Part shown: positions 15,175 through 15,216 of the stretch, one piece after another
Layout: every line of letters starts with the position of its first letter
Position numbering within the stretch: position 1 is the first letter of the stretch
Assembly: GCA_025924755.1 (NCBI GenBank)
Contig: JAICHT010000052.1
Span: 1-15,216, forward strand
Origin: Chitinophagaceae bacterium
GTDB lineage: Bacteria; Bacteroidota; Bacteroidia; Chitinophagales; Chitinophagaceae
DNA: 15,216 bases
Reading direction: 5' to 3'
Program-made: the position numbers and the translations under genes
Notes under the pieces: generated by a model
What the model was told of the DNA's origin: nothing
Databases searched by the model: none
Seen by the model: the letters and a program-made list of their open reading frames with translations, nothing else

Positions 15175-15216
15175 ATGTTTGAACGTTTGCTAATCTTCTT
15201 TCACTATTTCTATATT
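15175..15216 (+). CDS. Possible start of a membrane-protein gene, cut by the window edge
   Basis: ATG at 15175 opens a frame that runs to the window edge and reads MFERLLIFFHYFYI. This resembles the start of a membrane protein: a short charged end, then a hydrophobic stretch. It would be divergent from dgkA across 76 bases. A near -7 box, TATATTGG (one base off TAnnTTTG), lies about 25 bases upstream. Only 14 codons are visible, so neither the product nor its reality can be settled. The opposite strand also has an open frame at the edge that ends with TAG at 15190 (reading NIEIVKED), a rival reading. Confidence 0.35.
   Translation, partial: MFERLLIFFHYFYI

Overview
The window looks like ordinary chromosomal DNA from a member of the Bacteroidota, most likely a Chitinophagaceae-like organism. 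This rests on the gene families present (Bat-type aerotolerance genes, a group III truncated hemoglobin, an S23-type four-helix-bundle gene, a Bacteroidota-style TolB-like/outer-membrane-barrel protein), the near absence of Shine-Dalgarno sites, A/T-rich start contexts and one TAnnTTTG-type promoter. The taxon is an inference; there is no rRNA or other marker here. I see no tRNA, rRNA, CRISPR array, transposase or phage gene.

Layout. 1-4099 (+): an S23-type four-helix-bundle gene broken by an in-frame stop, a short run of degenerate heptamers, then a tightly overlapping run DUF58 - BatD-like membrane protein - BatA (VWA) - rsgA. 4100-7739 (-): a block read leftwards in the order dtd - truncated hemoglobin - MazG-like pyrophosphohydrolase - YihY/BrkB membrane protein - gamma-carbonic anhydrase - a 55-residue lipoprotein with a TTG start - a 110-residue protein of unknown function, closed by a hairpin plus T-run terminator at about 4118-4145. 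7740-7807: a divergent intergenic region carrying a perfect 11-bp inverted repeat. 7808-9792 (+): arfB-like release factor, then a polysaccharide flippase-like protein. 9789-10433 (-): a metallo-beta-lactamase-fold hydrolase whose stop codon overlaps the flippase stop. 10515-13982 (+): a 1155-residue secreted protein joining a degenerate gluzincin-peptidase-like domain, a TolB-like propeller and a C-terminal outer-membrane barrel. 14001-14033: a two-way terminator. 14035-15098 (-): DUF1361 membrane protein and dgkA, with dgkA upstream. A probable partial gene begins at 15175 (+) and leaves the window.

Functional themes. Translation quality control and ribosome assembly (rsgA, dtd, arfB) sit beside envelope functions (Bat proteins, YihY, flippase, outer-membrane barrel protein, DgkA, DUF1361). 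Housekeeping hydrolases (MazG-like, MBL) and gas/CO2 or oxygen chemistry (gamma-carbonic anhydrase, truncated hemoglobin) are mixed in. Several ATGA or TAATG overlaps suggest translational coupling.

I found no clear new defence or mobile system. The observations most worth a second look are the three-part 1155-residue protein, the small TTG-start lipoprotein, the inverted repeat between dtd and arfB, the perfect palindrome behind yihY with a protein-like ORF across it, the short bat operon fused to rsgA, and the interrupted four-helix-bundle gene beside heptamer repeats.
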